A stretch of 40,492 nt of DNA, from positions 1 to 40,492 of the IMG/VR virus record IMGVR_UViG_3300013307_000013. One strand, 5' to 3'. The DNA is from a virus. Below the pieces are notes generated by a model. That model had not been told where the DNA came from and ran no database searches. It saw only the letters and a program-made list of their open reading frames with translations. Both the position numbers and the translations under genes were made by a program. This document shows positions 30,455 to 38,354 of this stretch, piece by piece. Numbering within the stretch: the stretch's first letter is position 1; each line of letters starts with the position of its first letter.

Positions 30455-30485
30455 TGGGGGCAGGCAGACCCGCTACCTGCCCCCA
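30455..30485 (-). terminator. Hairpin after the capsid block
   Basis: TGGGGGCAGG/CCTGCCCCCA, a 10-bp stem (30455-30464 with 30476-30485) with an 11-base loop. Read leftward there is no T run. It probably attenuates transcription or protects the 3' end of the capsid mRNA, reducing connector expression relative to capsid. Confidence 0.6.
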
Positions 30486-30502
30486 GTGCTCATGATGAGC
30501 GG

Positions 30503-30787
30503 TTACTTGCTGGCCTCGGATTCGCGAGCCTTGCGGGCTGACGCCTGCTGGGCCTCGATCTCCTTGGCACGCTTCTGGAACTCGGCCAGACCGCCCTGGA
30601 CGGGAACCTTGGCCTGAGCCTTGGCCTTGGCCCGCTGGGCTGCCTTGGCCTCGGCCTTGACGGTGACCGCAGCGCGAGCCTTGGCCTCACGACGGATTCG
30701 GGTGTAGCGGGCCGACTCCGACTCGTGAACGGGGACCTCGTCGGTGGCTTCGACGACGTCAGGCGTGGTGTCCTGTGCCTCGGTCAT
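30503..30787 (-). CDS. Basic Ala/Lys-rich protein next to the capsid gene
   Basis: A 94-aa protein: acidic first 25 residues, then a long Ala/Lys/Arg/Gln-rich helix (about 26-94). No family is recognised. It starts 2 bases after the capsid stop, so it is probably made at similar levels and may be a head-associated or DNA-binding accessory protein. Confidence 0.65.
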   Translation of the reverse strand: MTEAQDTTPDVVEATDEVPVHESESARYTRIRREAKARAAVTVKAEAKAAQRAKAKAQAKVPVQGGLAEFQKRAKEIEAQQASARKARESEASK

Positions 30788-30789
30788 GA

Positions 30790-31767
30790 TCAGTGACCAA
30801 CCGGAGTGCCGTCACCCGCAGCCGGGTCGGTCGGGGCGATGAGCGCGAACGGGTAGTCCGTGGGTGCGCCGCCGATCCGGGCCGTGCTGTAGGCGGTGGC
30901 GAAGCCGACGCGGAACTTGAAGCGCAGGGCCACCATGTCCCGCTCTGCGAGGTTGATGCCGCCGACCGTGGCCTCGGTCAGCATCTTGACCTGGACGTCC
31001 TCGCGGACGCCGATGACCACCGACTGACGGTCGCCAACGAGGGCGGTCGCGATGTCGCGGTCCCATCCACCGTTCTTGACGTAGAGGAGGTCCTGGCCGT
31101 AGATGCTGGCCGTGCTGCCGTCGCTGCGCAGCGCATCCAGGTAGATGGGCTGGCCGTCGTCGTCACGCAGGCCCCGGAGCCGGCGACGCAGGAAGCGGGC
31201 CGTGAGGGCGATGTTGACGTCGAACTCGTCGTCCTCGACCAGACCGAAGGCCTCGTTGAAGTCCTCCGCCAGATCGCGGGACGGCGTGCCGTCGGGGAGC
31301 AGGCCCTCGACGATGTAGTTCTCGGCGGCGATGGCGCCCGGGATCAGCGCAGGGTCCGTCCAGGTCGCAGGCTTGTTCGTGCCGAAGAGCACCGCTGCGT
31401 CGAGGACGCGGCCGAACTCCTGGGCTACGAGCGGCCGGACCTGGCCCCAGACGTCGAAGTTCGCATCGGCGAGGGTGTTCTCGTGCACGGGCACGATCAC
31501 GGCGATCTCCTCGGCGATGAGTTCCTTGTTCGTCCAGCTGACCTTGCTGGTGGGCTTCACGCCCGTGGACTCGTCCGCAGCACCGTCGGTGACGAAACCG
31601 GCAGTCGGCAGCGCAGCGAGGACAGGCATGCGGGCCACACCAGCCGACATCCGCACCTGGCGGAACGCCGACAGCACAACCGACTGCGAAGTCTGCGGCT
31701 GGATGATCTCGTTGATGTCCTGGGTGGCCAGGAGGGCCAGTGCATCGGCCCGTGTGATGTCAGCCAT
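30790..31767 (-). CDS. Major capsid protein (HK97 fold)
   Basis: A 325-aa protein with an AAAGGAG ribosome site. It begins MADITRADALALLATQDINE, followed by SVVLSAFRQVRMSAG and VSWTNKELIAEEIAVIVPVHEN, the E-loop and strand arrangement of short HK97-type capsids, and EFGRVLDAAVLFGTN. The last part has VALRFKFRVGFATAY. No delta domain or protease is seen; a separate scaffold gene lies just upstream. It should be the most abundant late protein. Confidence 0.9.
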   Translation of the reverse strand: MADITRADALALLATQDINEIIQPQTSQSVVLSAFRQVRMSAGVARMPVLAALPTAGFVTDGAADESTGVKPTSKVSWTNKELIAEEIAVIVPVHENTLADANFDVWGQVRPLVAQEFGRVLDAAVLFGTNKPATWTDPALIPGAIAAENYIVEGLLPDGTPSRDLAEDFNEAFGLVEDDEFDVNIALTARFLRRRLRGLRDDDGQPIYLDALRSDGSTASIYGQDLLYVKNGGWDRDIATALVGDRQSVVIGVREDVQVKMLTEATVGGINLAERDMVALRFKFRVGFATAYSTARIGGAPTDYPFALIAPTDPAAGDGTPVGH

Positions 31768-31784
31768 GTGACTGACTCCTTTCT

Positions 31785-31796
31785 GGCCCTAGGGCC
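31785..31796. repeat. Perfect 12-bp palindrome between scaffold and capsid
   Basis: GGCCCTAGGGCC is a perfect palindrome in the 38-base gap between the scaffold stop and the capsid start, immediately before the capsid ribosome site. It could be an RNA stem affecting capsid translation or a processing site, or chance. Confidence 0.5.
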
Positions 31797-31805
31797 GTTG
31801 GTGGC

Positions 31806-32366
31806 TTACGCCTTGCCTGCCGCGATGCGGAGGAGTTCGTTGGGGTCATGCTTGGGCTTGCCCTCGCCCCCACCCGTGGAGGCCAGCGCCTGCGATGTGG
31901 CCGTGGGATTGGCACGGTTCCATTCCTGGACGAGGGTCTTGATGTCCTTGTCCGACTCGAACAGGTCACGTGTGAACGTGCGGCTGTCCAGTGCCCGACC
32001 GAGGCCGACTGCCTGGGTGAACTCCTCGAGCCGGTCATACCGGGTCTGGAGCGTGTCCAGGGCTTCCTGCGTGGGCCTTGCCGCCAGCTCAGTTTCGAGG
32101 TCGGCGACCTTCTTGGCCTTCGCGTTGGCCTCGGCGAGCTCGGCCTTGGTGGCCGAGTGCTTCCGGTTCTCCTCTAGCTGGGCGCGGTACGCCTTCACCA
32201 GAGGGTGAGTGTCCGGGAGACGGGTCTCGTCGGTGATCTGGGTCTGCTGCTGCTCACCGTTACCTCCGGTTTCCGGAGTGGTGGCCTGCTGCTGGCCCTC
32301 AGGTGCCTGACCTCCCGTTTCGGGAGTGACACCGTTGTTCTGCTGATCCTGCTCGTTGGTAGGCAT
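31806..32366 (-). CDS. Capsid scaffolding protein
   Basis: A 186-aa protein from ATG 32366, which has GGAAGGG upstream; a longer start at 32414 would cover the promoter. The N-terminal ~50 residues are Gln/Gly/Thr-rich and disordered; about 55-115 form an Ala/Glu/Lys coiled coil (TKAELAEANAKAKKVADLET); the C terminus ends in a basic helix after GGGEGKPKHDPNELLR. This is the usual scaffold layout, directly before the major capsid gene. Confidence 0.85.
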   Translation of the reverse strand: MPTNEQDQQNNGVTPETGGQAPEGQQQATTPETGGNGEQQQTQITDETRLPDTHPLVKAYRAQLEENRKHSATKAELAEANAKAKKVADLETELAARPTQEALDTLQTRYDRLEEFTQAVGLGRALDSRTFTRDLFESDKDIKTLVQEWNRANPTATSQALASTGGGEGKPKHDPNELLRIAAGKA

Positions 32367-32385
32367 TTCGCCCGCCCTTCCTGTC

Positions 32386-32414
32386 ATTGTGCCATAGCCC
32401 GCGCGGATGCGCAA
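32386..32414 (-). promoter_or_regulatory. Putative leftward promoter for scaffold/capsid
   Basis: Read leftward, TTGCGC (32409-32414) and CACAAT (32386-32391) are 17 bp apart, ending 19 bases before the scaffold ATG. The -35 is the same as at other promoters here. It would give the capsid genes an extra start independent of the terminase transcript. Confidence 0.5.
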
Positions 32415-32491
32415 GCCCTAGTCCCCTCTACGGCGTGTCGCCAGTGTTTACGAGGGGTTCTTCCTCCTTGGAAGTCTTTTGAGAACAAGGC

Positions 32492-32521
32492 TTGTGGAAA
32501 CCTTGAAGTGTTGCGTATACT
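32492..32521 (+). promoter_or_regulatory. Rightward promoter for the moron gene (TTGTGG-18-TATACT)
   Basis: The -35 TTGTGG (32492-32497) and -10 TATACT (32516-32521) have 18-bp spacing, and the -10 ends 6 bp before ATG 32528. It diverges from the leftward capsid promoter and again predicts a leaderless mRNA. Confidence 0.7.
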
Positions 32522-32527
32522 GTCCTC

Positions 32528-32860
32528 ATGAGCACCCCTCTCGTGAAGCCCATCAAGTGCCGCCGTTGCAAGGGCACCGGAGAATTCGGCCCCTCTTACG
32601 TCGACTTCGGCATCTGCAAGCGTTGCTCGGGCTCCGGAGTTGAAGAGGGCGACAAGGCCACACTCCAGGCGGCTAAGAAGTTCGTAGAGGACTACCGCGC
32701 AGCCTACCAGCTGGTTCAGGCGGCGAGCTGGGACGCCCTCATGGGGTTCCGCAAGCTGGAAGTTGACGACCCCGCGCGTTTCCGCAAGGCTCTCGCCTCG
32801 GTCCTGGCCGGTCACCCCAAGGTGATGGAAGCCCTCGCCGCTTACGCGCACGCTGAGTGA
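32528..32860 (+). CDS. Moron: DnaJ-type zinc-finger protein inside the late operon
   Basis: A 110-aa protein on the opposite strand to all surrounding late genes. Residues 10-36 contain CRRCKGTGEFG and CKRCSGSG, two CxxCxGxG repeats like the zinc fingers of DnaJ; the rest is helical (ATLQAAKKFVEDYRAAY). It has its own leaderless promoter. Its stop is 2 bases from the stop of the MuF gene on the other strand, with no terminator between, so its transcript may run antisense into MuF. Likely an independently expressed accessory gene; the function is unknown. Confidence 0.75.
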   Translation: MSTPLVKPIKCRRCKGTGEFGPSYVDFGICKRCSGSGVEEGDKATLQAAKKFVEDYRAAYQLVQAASWDALMGFRKLEVDDPARFRKALASVLAGHPKVMEALAAYAHAE

Positions 32861-32862
32861 GG

Positions 32863-33882
32863 TCATCGCTTCCTCCTCAGGATGTCTAGCGCAGCCGCGA
32901 TAGAGATCTCATCATAGCTGTTGCCATCCCAGAGGAGTATGGTGCTGGCCTTCCGGGGCTTGAACTCATTGTTGTCAAAGTCCATGGCGTACCCCTTGGC
33001 GTGATCCACCGCGTACTGAAGCGCCTCCCGGATGGAGTTGCCTGCGGGCAGCTTGCTCGGCTGGTCAAAGTCCTTTTCGATGTAGATGGAAGCCCCATCC
33101 TCACTCTTGAGGGAGATGGAGTACTTCGGGGCAGATGCAGCGGCAGCAGGGGTCACGGGCTTCACATTACCCAAGAGTGAGGTCTCCGGCAATACGGAGG
33201 CAGTCTTGATAGCTGCCGTCTCAGTGTGCAAGGGGGCAGGCTGAGACACCCGATGGGTCTTCCCCCACGAGTCATCCTGGTAGATCTCGCCGTCAGACCT
33301 GACGCTGCCCCGGTACTCCACCTGAGACCGCAGCGTGGGGATAGGCGTGCACCTTCCGTTCGGGTGGTCCCTGATATCAGGCCCGTCCAGCACCATGCCA
33401 TCACGATCCCTGCACCACTGGCACGTCCGCTTGCTTTCCTCGGCGCCCCACACCATGACCAGGGCAGGCAGGTCGTTGATGCTGTCCCAAGCGTTCTTCC
33501 AGTAGGCGCTGACCGTCTCGGTGCGGGCCAGCCGGTTCAGCCGGTTGAAGGACTTACCCATCCCAGCGTTGAACATCTGCCGAGCAACGTCGGTGCTGTT
33601 CAAGCCAGCGATGATGCCTGCCTGGATGGCTGCCTGATGCATGTCCTGATAGATGGTTCCGATGTGGGGGCTGAGATCCAGCTTCTTTGGAGCCGGGAAG
33701 TCAGCCAGCGCCCCCAGCGCAGCAGTCCGCCCACCGAGGACTTCGATGAGATACTGGGACTGTGACTCGAACGTGTCAATCTTGTCGTGCACGTTGTTAC
33801 TGTCAAAGCGCAGCCCAGCCAGCCAACGGAGGTAGAGCTTGCGCAGCTCGCGCTCCATGGTGCCAGTCGGGATGGTAGGCAT
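32863..33882 (-). CDS. MuF-like minor capsid / head morphogenesis protein
   Basis: A 339-aa protein. The central part is MuF-like (SPP1 gp7 group): FNRLNRLARTETVSAYWKNA (about 112-131), VWGAEESKRTCQWCRDRDG (about 144-162), and HPNGRCTPIP. The last ~100 residues (from KYSISLKSEDG to the end) follow a Pro/Ala/Thr-rich linker and form a separate domain I cannot identify. MuF proteins may carry variable C-terminal domains. It is encoded just after the portal and two tiny genes. The MuF protein probably sits at the portal inside the head. Confidence 0.8.
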   Translation of the reverse strand: MPTIPTGTMERELRKLYLRWLAGLRFDSNNVHDKIDTFESQSQYLIEVLGGRTAALGALADFPAPKKLDLSPHIGTIYQDMHQAAIQAGIIAGLNSTDVARQMFNAGMGKSFNRLNRLARTETVSAYWKNAWDSINDLPALVMVWGAEESKRTCQWCRDRDGMVLDGPDIRDHPNGRCTPIPTLRSQVEYRGSVRSDGEIYQDDSWGKTHRVSQPAPLHTETAAIKTASVLPETSLLGNVKPVTPAAAASAPKYSISLKSEDGASIYIEKDFDQPSKLPAGNSIREALQYAVDHAKGYAMDFDNNEFKPRKASTILLWDGNSYDEISIAAALDILRRKR

Positions 33883-33885
33883 GGG

Positions 33886-34089
33886 TCAGGCCTCCACCTT
33901 GTGCGCGCACTCGGGCTTCTCGTAGGCACCGAGGCACCAGGTCGGGCAGGACACGTCAGCCGGGTGAGCTTCATGGCCGTAGGGTACGATGTTGGAGGAG
34001 CAGCGGTTAAGATAGCTGCCCTCGCCGATCTTGTGTCCCCAGTGACCGATGAAGTCCCGGATGGGGGCGCCGCAGTGTACGCAGTTCAT
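33886..34089 (-). CDS. Small zinc-binding protein between portal and MuF
   Basis: A 67-aa Cys/His-rich protein: NCVHCGAPIRDFIGHWGH, then RCSSN, HEAHPADVSCPTWCLG and CAHK. With six or more Cys and several His it likely binds one or two zinc ions. It starts 4 bases after the tiny membrane gene and ends 3 bases before the MuF gene. No family is recognised. Confidence 0.65.
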   Translation of the reverse strand: MNCVHCGAPIRDFIGHWGHKIGEGSYLNRCSSNIVPYGHEAHPADVSCPTWCLGAYEKPECAHKVEA

Positions 34090-34093
34090 GATG

Positions 34094-34195
34094 TCAAAGC
34101 CTCTTTGTCACGTCGTTAACGAACCAGATCACTACGCCCAGGACCACAAGGGCAGAAACGACCACACCGACAACGATACCGAGGAAGAAGTTCAT
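34094..34195 (-). CDS. 33-aa single-pass membrane microprotein
   Basis: A short open frame (ATG 34195, TGA 34094-34096) starting 3 bases after the portal stop. It encodes a single transmembrane helix: MNFFLG, then about 20 hydrophobic residues rich in Val, Leu and Ile, ending WFVNDVTKRL. It exactly fills the gap between the portal and the zinc-protein genes with 4-base spacing on either side, which supports it being real. No strong ribosome site; probably coupled to the portal stop. Confidence 0.6.
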   Translation of the reverse strand: MNFFLGIVVGVVVSALVVLGVVIWFVNDVTKRL

Positions 34196-34198
34196 GGC

Positions 34199-35611
34199 TC
34201 AGGCCTTCGCTCGCTGTCCGGGGTTCTGGCCGTAGGCCTGCACCTGACCAGGTGTGGCCGTGAGGCCCTGCTGACCCATCGCCGTCATGTCGGTGGGCTG
34301 ACCGGGGATCGGGGAAGTACCTCCGGGCAGACCTCCCTCTTCCTGATAGTCATCCAGGTCCACGCCAGGGGTCACGACCTCAGCGATGTAGTCCAGCGGG
34401 TAGCCCATCTGGCTGAGGGCGATACCGTGGGCATCCAGCGACTCCTGAAGCAGGTCATCGTCGGTGTTCCAGAGCTGATACTCCATCTCCACCGTGCTGT
34501 CCTCCTGCGGCTGCGGTGTACCCTCAGCTTCAGCCTGCTCAGCCTTGGGCTTGTCGGTCTTGACCTCCACGGTCTTCTCCACGCCCAACAGGTCGCACAT
34601 GCGGGTCAGCTCGTCCTCCAGGTCATCCCGGATACGGGCGATGCGATTGTTGAACCGCTTGCTGAGGACCTTCAAGGCCACACCAGTCGGCGGTGTCCCC
34701 TCGCCAGGCTTGAAGTAGTGCCCCGGGATGCCCGTCGTCAGCGGAACCTTGTCCACGATGCTGTCGTGATAGGCTACCATGTCGTTGATGGTGGGCGGTG
34801 TCAGCTGGCCGAACGGGCCATTGCTGCTGGTGGTGAAGATGCGTCCACCCGAACCTCCGATGCCCTTCTGCTCGGTCAGCGCGTCATCCGTCTGCTGTGC
34901 CTGCGGGGGCAGGTAGGGGTTCTTCGGCGGCAGCTCCACATTCAGCAGGTACCAGAAGGGCCTAGCATACATCTCCGACACGACCGTCTGGTCCAGGATG
35001 GAGTGATTGATCCTGTCCTGGAGCGCAGCCAGCGTCGCACCGAAGCCCTTGTCGTCCAGGGCGAAGCGGAACAGGGTGTTGCCACCCACTTCCTCCACGA
35101 AGGTGTAGCCCATGCGGTCAGCCGGCGAGAAGTCGTCGGGGACGGGCTTGCTGAACAGTCGGGTGCGACCGTCGCTGTAGGCGAACACCACGTTGTCAGT
35201 CATCTTGGACAGATTGCGGGTGAAGATGCAGGCGATGGTGAAGCTGCCGTCGCTCATCATCTCGTAGTGCTCAGGGAAGTGCACCACGCCAGCCGGGTCC
35301 ACCAACGCAGGCGCCTGCCCACGCATCAGCAGGGGCGGCAGGATGTTGCTGAAGCCCTTCAGCTCATCTGGCACGGGGACGAGGTTCTCGGCGTAGAGGT
35401 CGATGACCGCCTTGAAGATGTTCTCACTGGTGTTCTGGTCCTTCAGGCCCGGGAACGCAGCGATGACGTACTGCTCCCAGTCGGTGCCGGCGAGCTTGTA
35501 GCTCATCTTCCCGTTGTAGTAGGCGTTATAGGTGGGGCTGTCCCTGTTGAGAAGGAAGTTCTCCACCTTGGTCATCTGGTTGTCACCAGTGCCGGTCTCA
35601 ATCGCAAGCAT
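34199..35611 (-). CDS. Portal protein
   Basis: A 470-aa protein of the SPP1/actinophage portal type. Seen: AVIDLYAENLVPVP near residues 68-81, and the long stem helix region IRDDLEDELTRMCDLLG, then LWNTDDDLLQESLDAHGIAL. It is encoded immediately after the large terminase and before MuF. The C-terminal ~70 residues are Gly/Pro/Gln-rich and probably disordered. It forms the DNA channel and motor docking ring. Confidence 0.88.
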   Translation of the reverse strand: MLAIETGTGDNQMTKVENFLLNRDSPTYNAYYNGKMSYKLAGTDWEQYVIAAFPGLKDQNTSENIFKAVIDLYAENLVPVPDELKGFSNILPPLLMRGQAPALVDPAGVVHFPEHYEMMSDGSFTIACIFTRNLSKMTDNVVFAYSDGRTRLFSKPVPDDFSPADRMGYTFVEEVGGNTLFRFALDDKGFGATLAALQDRINHSILDQTVVSEMYARPFWYLLNVELPPKNPYLPPQAQQTDDALTEQKGIGGSGGRIFTTSSNGPFGQLTPPTINDMVAYHDSIVDKVPLTTGIPGHYFKPGEGTPPTGVALKVLSKRFNNRIARIRDDLEDELTRMCDLLGVEKTVEVKTDKPKAEQAEAEGTPQPQEDSTVEMEYQLWNTDDDLLQESLDAHGIALSQMGYPLDYIAEVVTPGVDLDDYQEEGGLPGGTSPIPGQPTDMTAMGQQGLTATPGQVQAYGQNPGQRAKA

Positions 35612-35614
35612 TGC

Positions 35615-37063
35615 TCAGCTTCCCATCTGGATATAGTCAACACGGCCCTGGTTGATGGCCTGGGTGAAGGCGTCCACGTCGTCGTCATTCTTCCCGAAGG
35701 GGAAGTCCCGGAACTCCTGGAACATGCCCTCTGTGTAGACGGTGTCAAGTACGGCCACGTTGCCCTCGTCTACAGTGGGCTGCGCTGCCAGGGCGCGGAC
35801 TTCCTTGGAGCCGTCGGGCATGACAGGGCGCACCAGGGCCGCACGTTTGCGCAGCGTATTGAGCATGGCTGCCCCGTTGGCCTTCTTCTCCACGTAGACC
35901 CTGCTGGTCTGGGGCCACTTGGCTGTCATGCGCAGCACCGCAGTCACCGACTCAGTGAAGGTGTAGCGCTCGTGCACCCGATCAATCAGGATGAACTTGC
36001 GGCCGATCAAGGCGTACACATGCCCAGCCACATAGGACCCCGAGCCCTTGCCGCGTGTGGCCTTGCCTTCCTCGATCTGACCGAACGTGAGGTCCCAGCT
36101 CTGGATGACGATGGCGCGGTCCAGCGTGAACATACTGCCAGTGCGCTCGTCCTGGTAGACCACTGCCTCCCACGGGACGACATCGATCTTGTCAACGTTG
36201 ATGTAGCTGCCCCCGGTGACTTGAGGGTCACCTTGATAGAGTGCCTGCCAGACGTAAGTCCCCACGGCACGCTTCATCAGCAGCCACGAGGACTCAGACC
36301 GGTTCTGCACCGAGGGCAGCCAGTCCCCGACGTTACGGCCGAGGATGTCCTTGTCAGGACCCTGGACCGCCTGAGCGGGGATATTCACGTACTGAGCACC
36401 GAGCACGTCGGGCTTCTGCACGTGGGCAATAAGATCATCCTTGTGCCACCTTGTGGCGATGACGATGATCTGGCTTAGGTTGGACATACGGGTCAGGACC
36501 ACTGAGCTGAACCACTCAATCGTAGTCGCCCGGATCAGCTCGGACTGAGCCTCTTGCATGTCCTTGATGGGGTCGTCAATGACGGTCATGTCAGAACGGA
36601 AGCCTGTCATGGCGGATCCGCGGCCCGCAGCCAGTAGGCCTCCACCTTCACGAGTCTGCCAACGTTCAACCGTGGCGCTTCCCTTTGCGAGCGGCGTCCA
36701 GATCTCCACGAGCGAACGCACCTGGCGAGACACGCTGTTCGCCCTGCTCTGCGAATAGGTCGCGTAGACCAGCTTCAGCCACGGATTGCGGATAAGCATC
36801 CATGCCATGTAGTGAACAATCCATGTCGTCTTGCCCTCCTGAGGAGGCGTCGACACAGCCACACAGCCCAATGAGCTGTCCAGAAGATCAGGGCTGATGG
36901 CCTCAGTCAGCACCGCAGTGAGGGCGCTTTCGCGGATGCCTGACGCCTTGCAGAACAGGCCGAAGTCGCTTGAAACCTGCTCGTAGTCGTAGCTGTCAAC
37001 GTCCAGCACGTAGTCGAAGTGGATCTCATCGTCGTCAGTGCGATCCAGCAGCTCAAGAGGCAC
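35615..37063 (-). CDS. terL: Terminase large subunit
   Basis: A 482-aa packaging ATPase/nuclease starting at GTG 37063 with a strong GGAGGTGA ribosome site. ATPase: STPPQEGKTT (71-80), Walker A; MTVIDDPI, the Walker B/acidic region; and IIVIATRWHKDD, the coupling region. Nuclease: QSWDLTFGQ, YVEKKANGAA and DDDVDAFTQAI, with the expected three acidic clusters. The start overlaps the small-subunit gene by 11 bases. It cuts and pumps DNA into the prohead. Confidence 0.93.
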   Translation of the reverse strand: MPLELLDRTDDDEIHFDYVLDVDSYDYEQVSSDFGLFCKASGIRESALTAVLTEAISPDLLDSSLGCVAVSTPPQEGKTTWIVHYMAWMLIRNPWLKLVYATYSQSRANSVSRQVRSLVEIWTPLAKGSATVERWQTREGGGLLAAGRGSAMTGFRSDMTVIDDPIKDMQEAQSELIRATTIEWFSSVVLTRMSNLSQIIVIATRWHKDDLIAHVQKPDVLGAQYVNIPAQAVQGPDKDILGRNVGDWLPSVQNRSESSWLLMKRAVGTYVWQALYQGDPQVTGGSYINVDKIDVVPWEAVVYQDERTGSMFTLDRAIVIQSWDLTFGQIEEGKATRGKGSGSYVAGHVYALIGRKFILIDRVHERYTFTESVTAVLRMTAKWPQTSRVYVEKKANGAAMLNTLRKRAALVRPVMPDGSKEVRALAAQPTVDEGNVAVLDTVYTEGMFQEFRDFPFGKNDDDVDAFTQAINQGRVDYIQMGS

Positions 37064-37691
37064 GCTTGGTCACCTCCATGGCGATCTCGTCAGACGAGAG
37101 ACCTGGGAACGCCTTGGCCAACCGCGCAGCTTCACGCGCAGCCTGGATGCGGATGCGACGCTCGTCACCAGGATCAGACTCACCAGTGACTTCCTGAAGC
37201 AGGCGAAGGATACTGAGCAGCTCGCCTTCAGCCTTATGCAACTCCTGCACCCAGACTGACGTGCCTGCGCGCTTGGCGACCGTGCGCTGGGTGCCTTCCT
37301 TGGACTGCACCGTACCGATGATGTCGTACTCGACCTCGGTGATCAGCTCGGTGAGACGACCGATGTGCTGACTGATGGGATCACCACTGATCTTGATCCG
37401 CAGCGCATTGACGTCAGAAAGCTTGTTCCGTGCGAGCTTGTGGAGCTGCTCTTCCACGGATACGCTGCCAGCGTCCGGCGCGATGCCCCACAGCGAATGG
37501 ACCTGATCTGAGACCTTGGCCCGTTGCGACTTACGGACGCTGGCAGCGGTGCCCCCTCCATGGCTGGAACAGACGTTCAGACCCGGAACCGCTGTGCGCT
37601 GGCACTTGGCACCGCCTGTCGTCATCGCAGTGCAGACACGCCTACGGCCACGAGAGGCGCTAGACGGCTGCTGAGAGGGCATGTAGGCCAC
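37053..37691 (-). CDS. terS: Terminase small subunit
   Basis: A 212-aa protein. The N-terminal 50 residues carry a CxxH-type zinc motif (RVCTAMTTGGAKCQR, then VCSSHGGG), common in small terminases and related DNA-binding proteins of Gram-positive phages. The middle is helical and the C terminus ends in Arg/Lys-rich helices. GTG 37691 is the longest start; ATG 37682 is an alternative. Its gene overlaps the large subunit. It would recognise the packaging site, possibly in the inverted repeats just upstream (37733-37852). Confidence 0.82.
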   Translation of the reverse strand: MAYMPSQQPSSASRGRRRVCTAMTTGGAKCQRTAVPGLNVCSSHGGGTAASVRKSQRAKVSDQVHSLWGIAPDAGSVSVEEQLHKLARNKLSDVNALRIKISGDPISQHIGRLTELITEVEYDIIGTVQSKEGTQRTVAKRAGTSVWVQELHKAEGELLSILRLLQEVTGESDPGDERRIRIQAAREAARLAKAFPGLSSDEIAMEVTKRAS

Positions 37692-37732
37692 GGTAACCTA
37701 CAACCGAGCCCCCGCGCAACCCAACACGCTCA

Positions 37733-37852
37733 GAGCCGGCTCAGACCGTCTCAGAGGGAGCCGCAAGGCCCTGGGACCGCCAGCTCGGGTGCCAGCAGCC
37801 CCAGGGCCTCCTTAGCCGATCCCCCCAGATCGGCGATCCTGCCCCCGGCAGG
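37733..37852. repeat. Cluster of four inverted repeats upstream of the terminase genes
   Basis: Four perfect inverted repeats in 120 bp: the palindrome GAGCCGGCTC (37733-37742); GGCCCTGGG/CCCAGGGCC (37767-37775 with 37800-37808); GCCGATC/GATCGGC (37815-37821 with 37828-37834); and CCTGCC/GGCAGG (37838-37843 with 37847-37852). The last lies just after the stop of the upstream late gene and could terminate its transcript. The location next to the small terminase gene also fits a packaging (pac or cos) region. Confidence 0.65.
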
Positions 37853-37856
37853 AACC

Positions 37857-38354
37857 CTAGTAGTGATACTTCATCGCGTAGACATTCAGCATGCCGTCAT
37901 CCCTGGTACGCACGGCCACACCAGCAGGGCCGCGCAGGTTCAGCCAGGCACGATACTCTGTGACGCCCTGACCGACGCGCTGCTCCCACGGCCCGAGATG
38001 CCACACCAGCCCCGCATCGATGATGAGGAACCGACGGATGGCCAATTCCACGTACTCAGCGAAGAGGTCGTCCTTGGTGCGGCGCATCAGCACAGGATGA
38101 TCCCTGTTCAGCACGTCCAGCCACGGCATGGAGTCGTCCACACGAAGCTGCATCCGCACTTCCACCCAGCGGGGATTGACGACCCGCACGCTGGACCGGA
38201 CACGAACCTGAGCCTCCACGAACTCCTCGCTCGCCGGCTGAGACAGCCCGAGCCGCAGGTTGTTCAGCTCACGCTCGGCATCTGCCCGGTTGGTCTTGCC
38301 AGCAGCCCGCAGCCGATCTTCCCGACCGATGTCACGCAACGACTGACCGCCCAT
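37857..38354 (-). CDS. Hypothetical protein, second leftward gene
   Basis: A 165-aa protein. ATG 38354 overlaps the stop of the preceding membrane-protein gene (TGATG); the longer in-frame extension lies over that gene and is rejected. It has a helical N terminus (NRADAERELNNLRLGLSQ) and a beta-rich remainder: VEAQVRVRSSVRVVNPRW, LNRDHPVLMRRTKDDLF, then LVWHLGPWEQRVG and MLNVYAMKYHY. No family is recognised. Confidence 0.65.
   Translation of the reverse strand: MGGQSLRDIGREDRLRAAGKTNRADAERELNNLRLGLSQPASEEFVEAQVRVRSSVRVVNPRWVEVRMQLRVDDSMPWLDVLNRDHPVLMRRTKDDLFAEYVELAIRRFLIIDAGLVWHLGPWEQRVGQGVTEYRAWLNLRGPAGVAVRTRDDGMLNVYAMKYHY

Noticed and set aside
30793-32208. A 471-aa + strand frame opposite the capsid and scaffold genes
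   Set aside because: Antisense to well-supported structural genes; no family features, no promoter and composition typical of a shadow frame.
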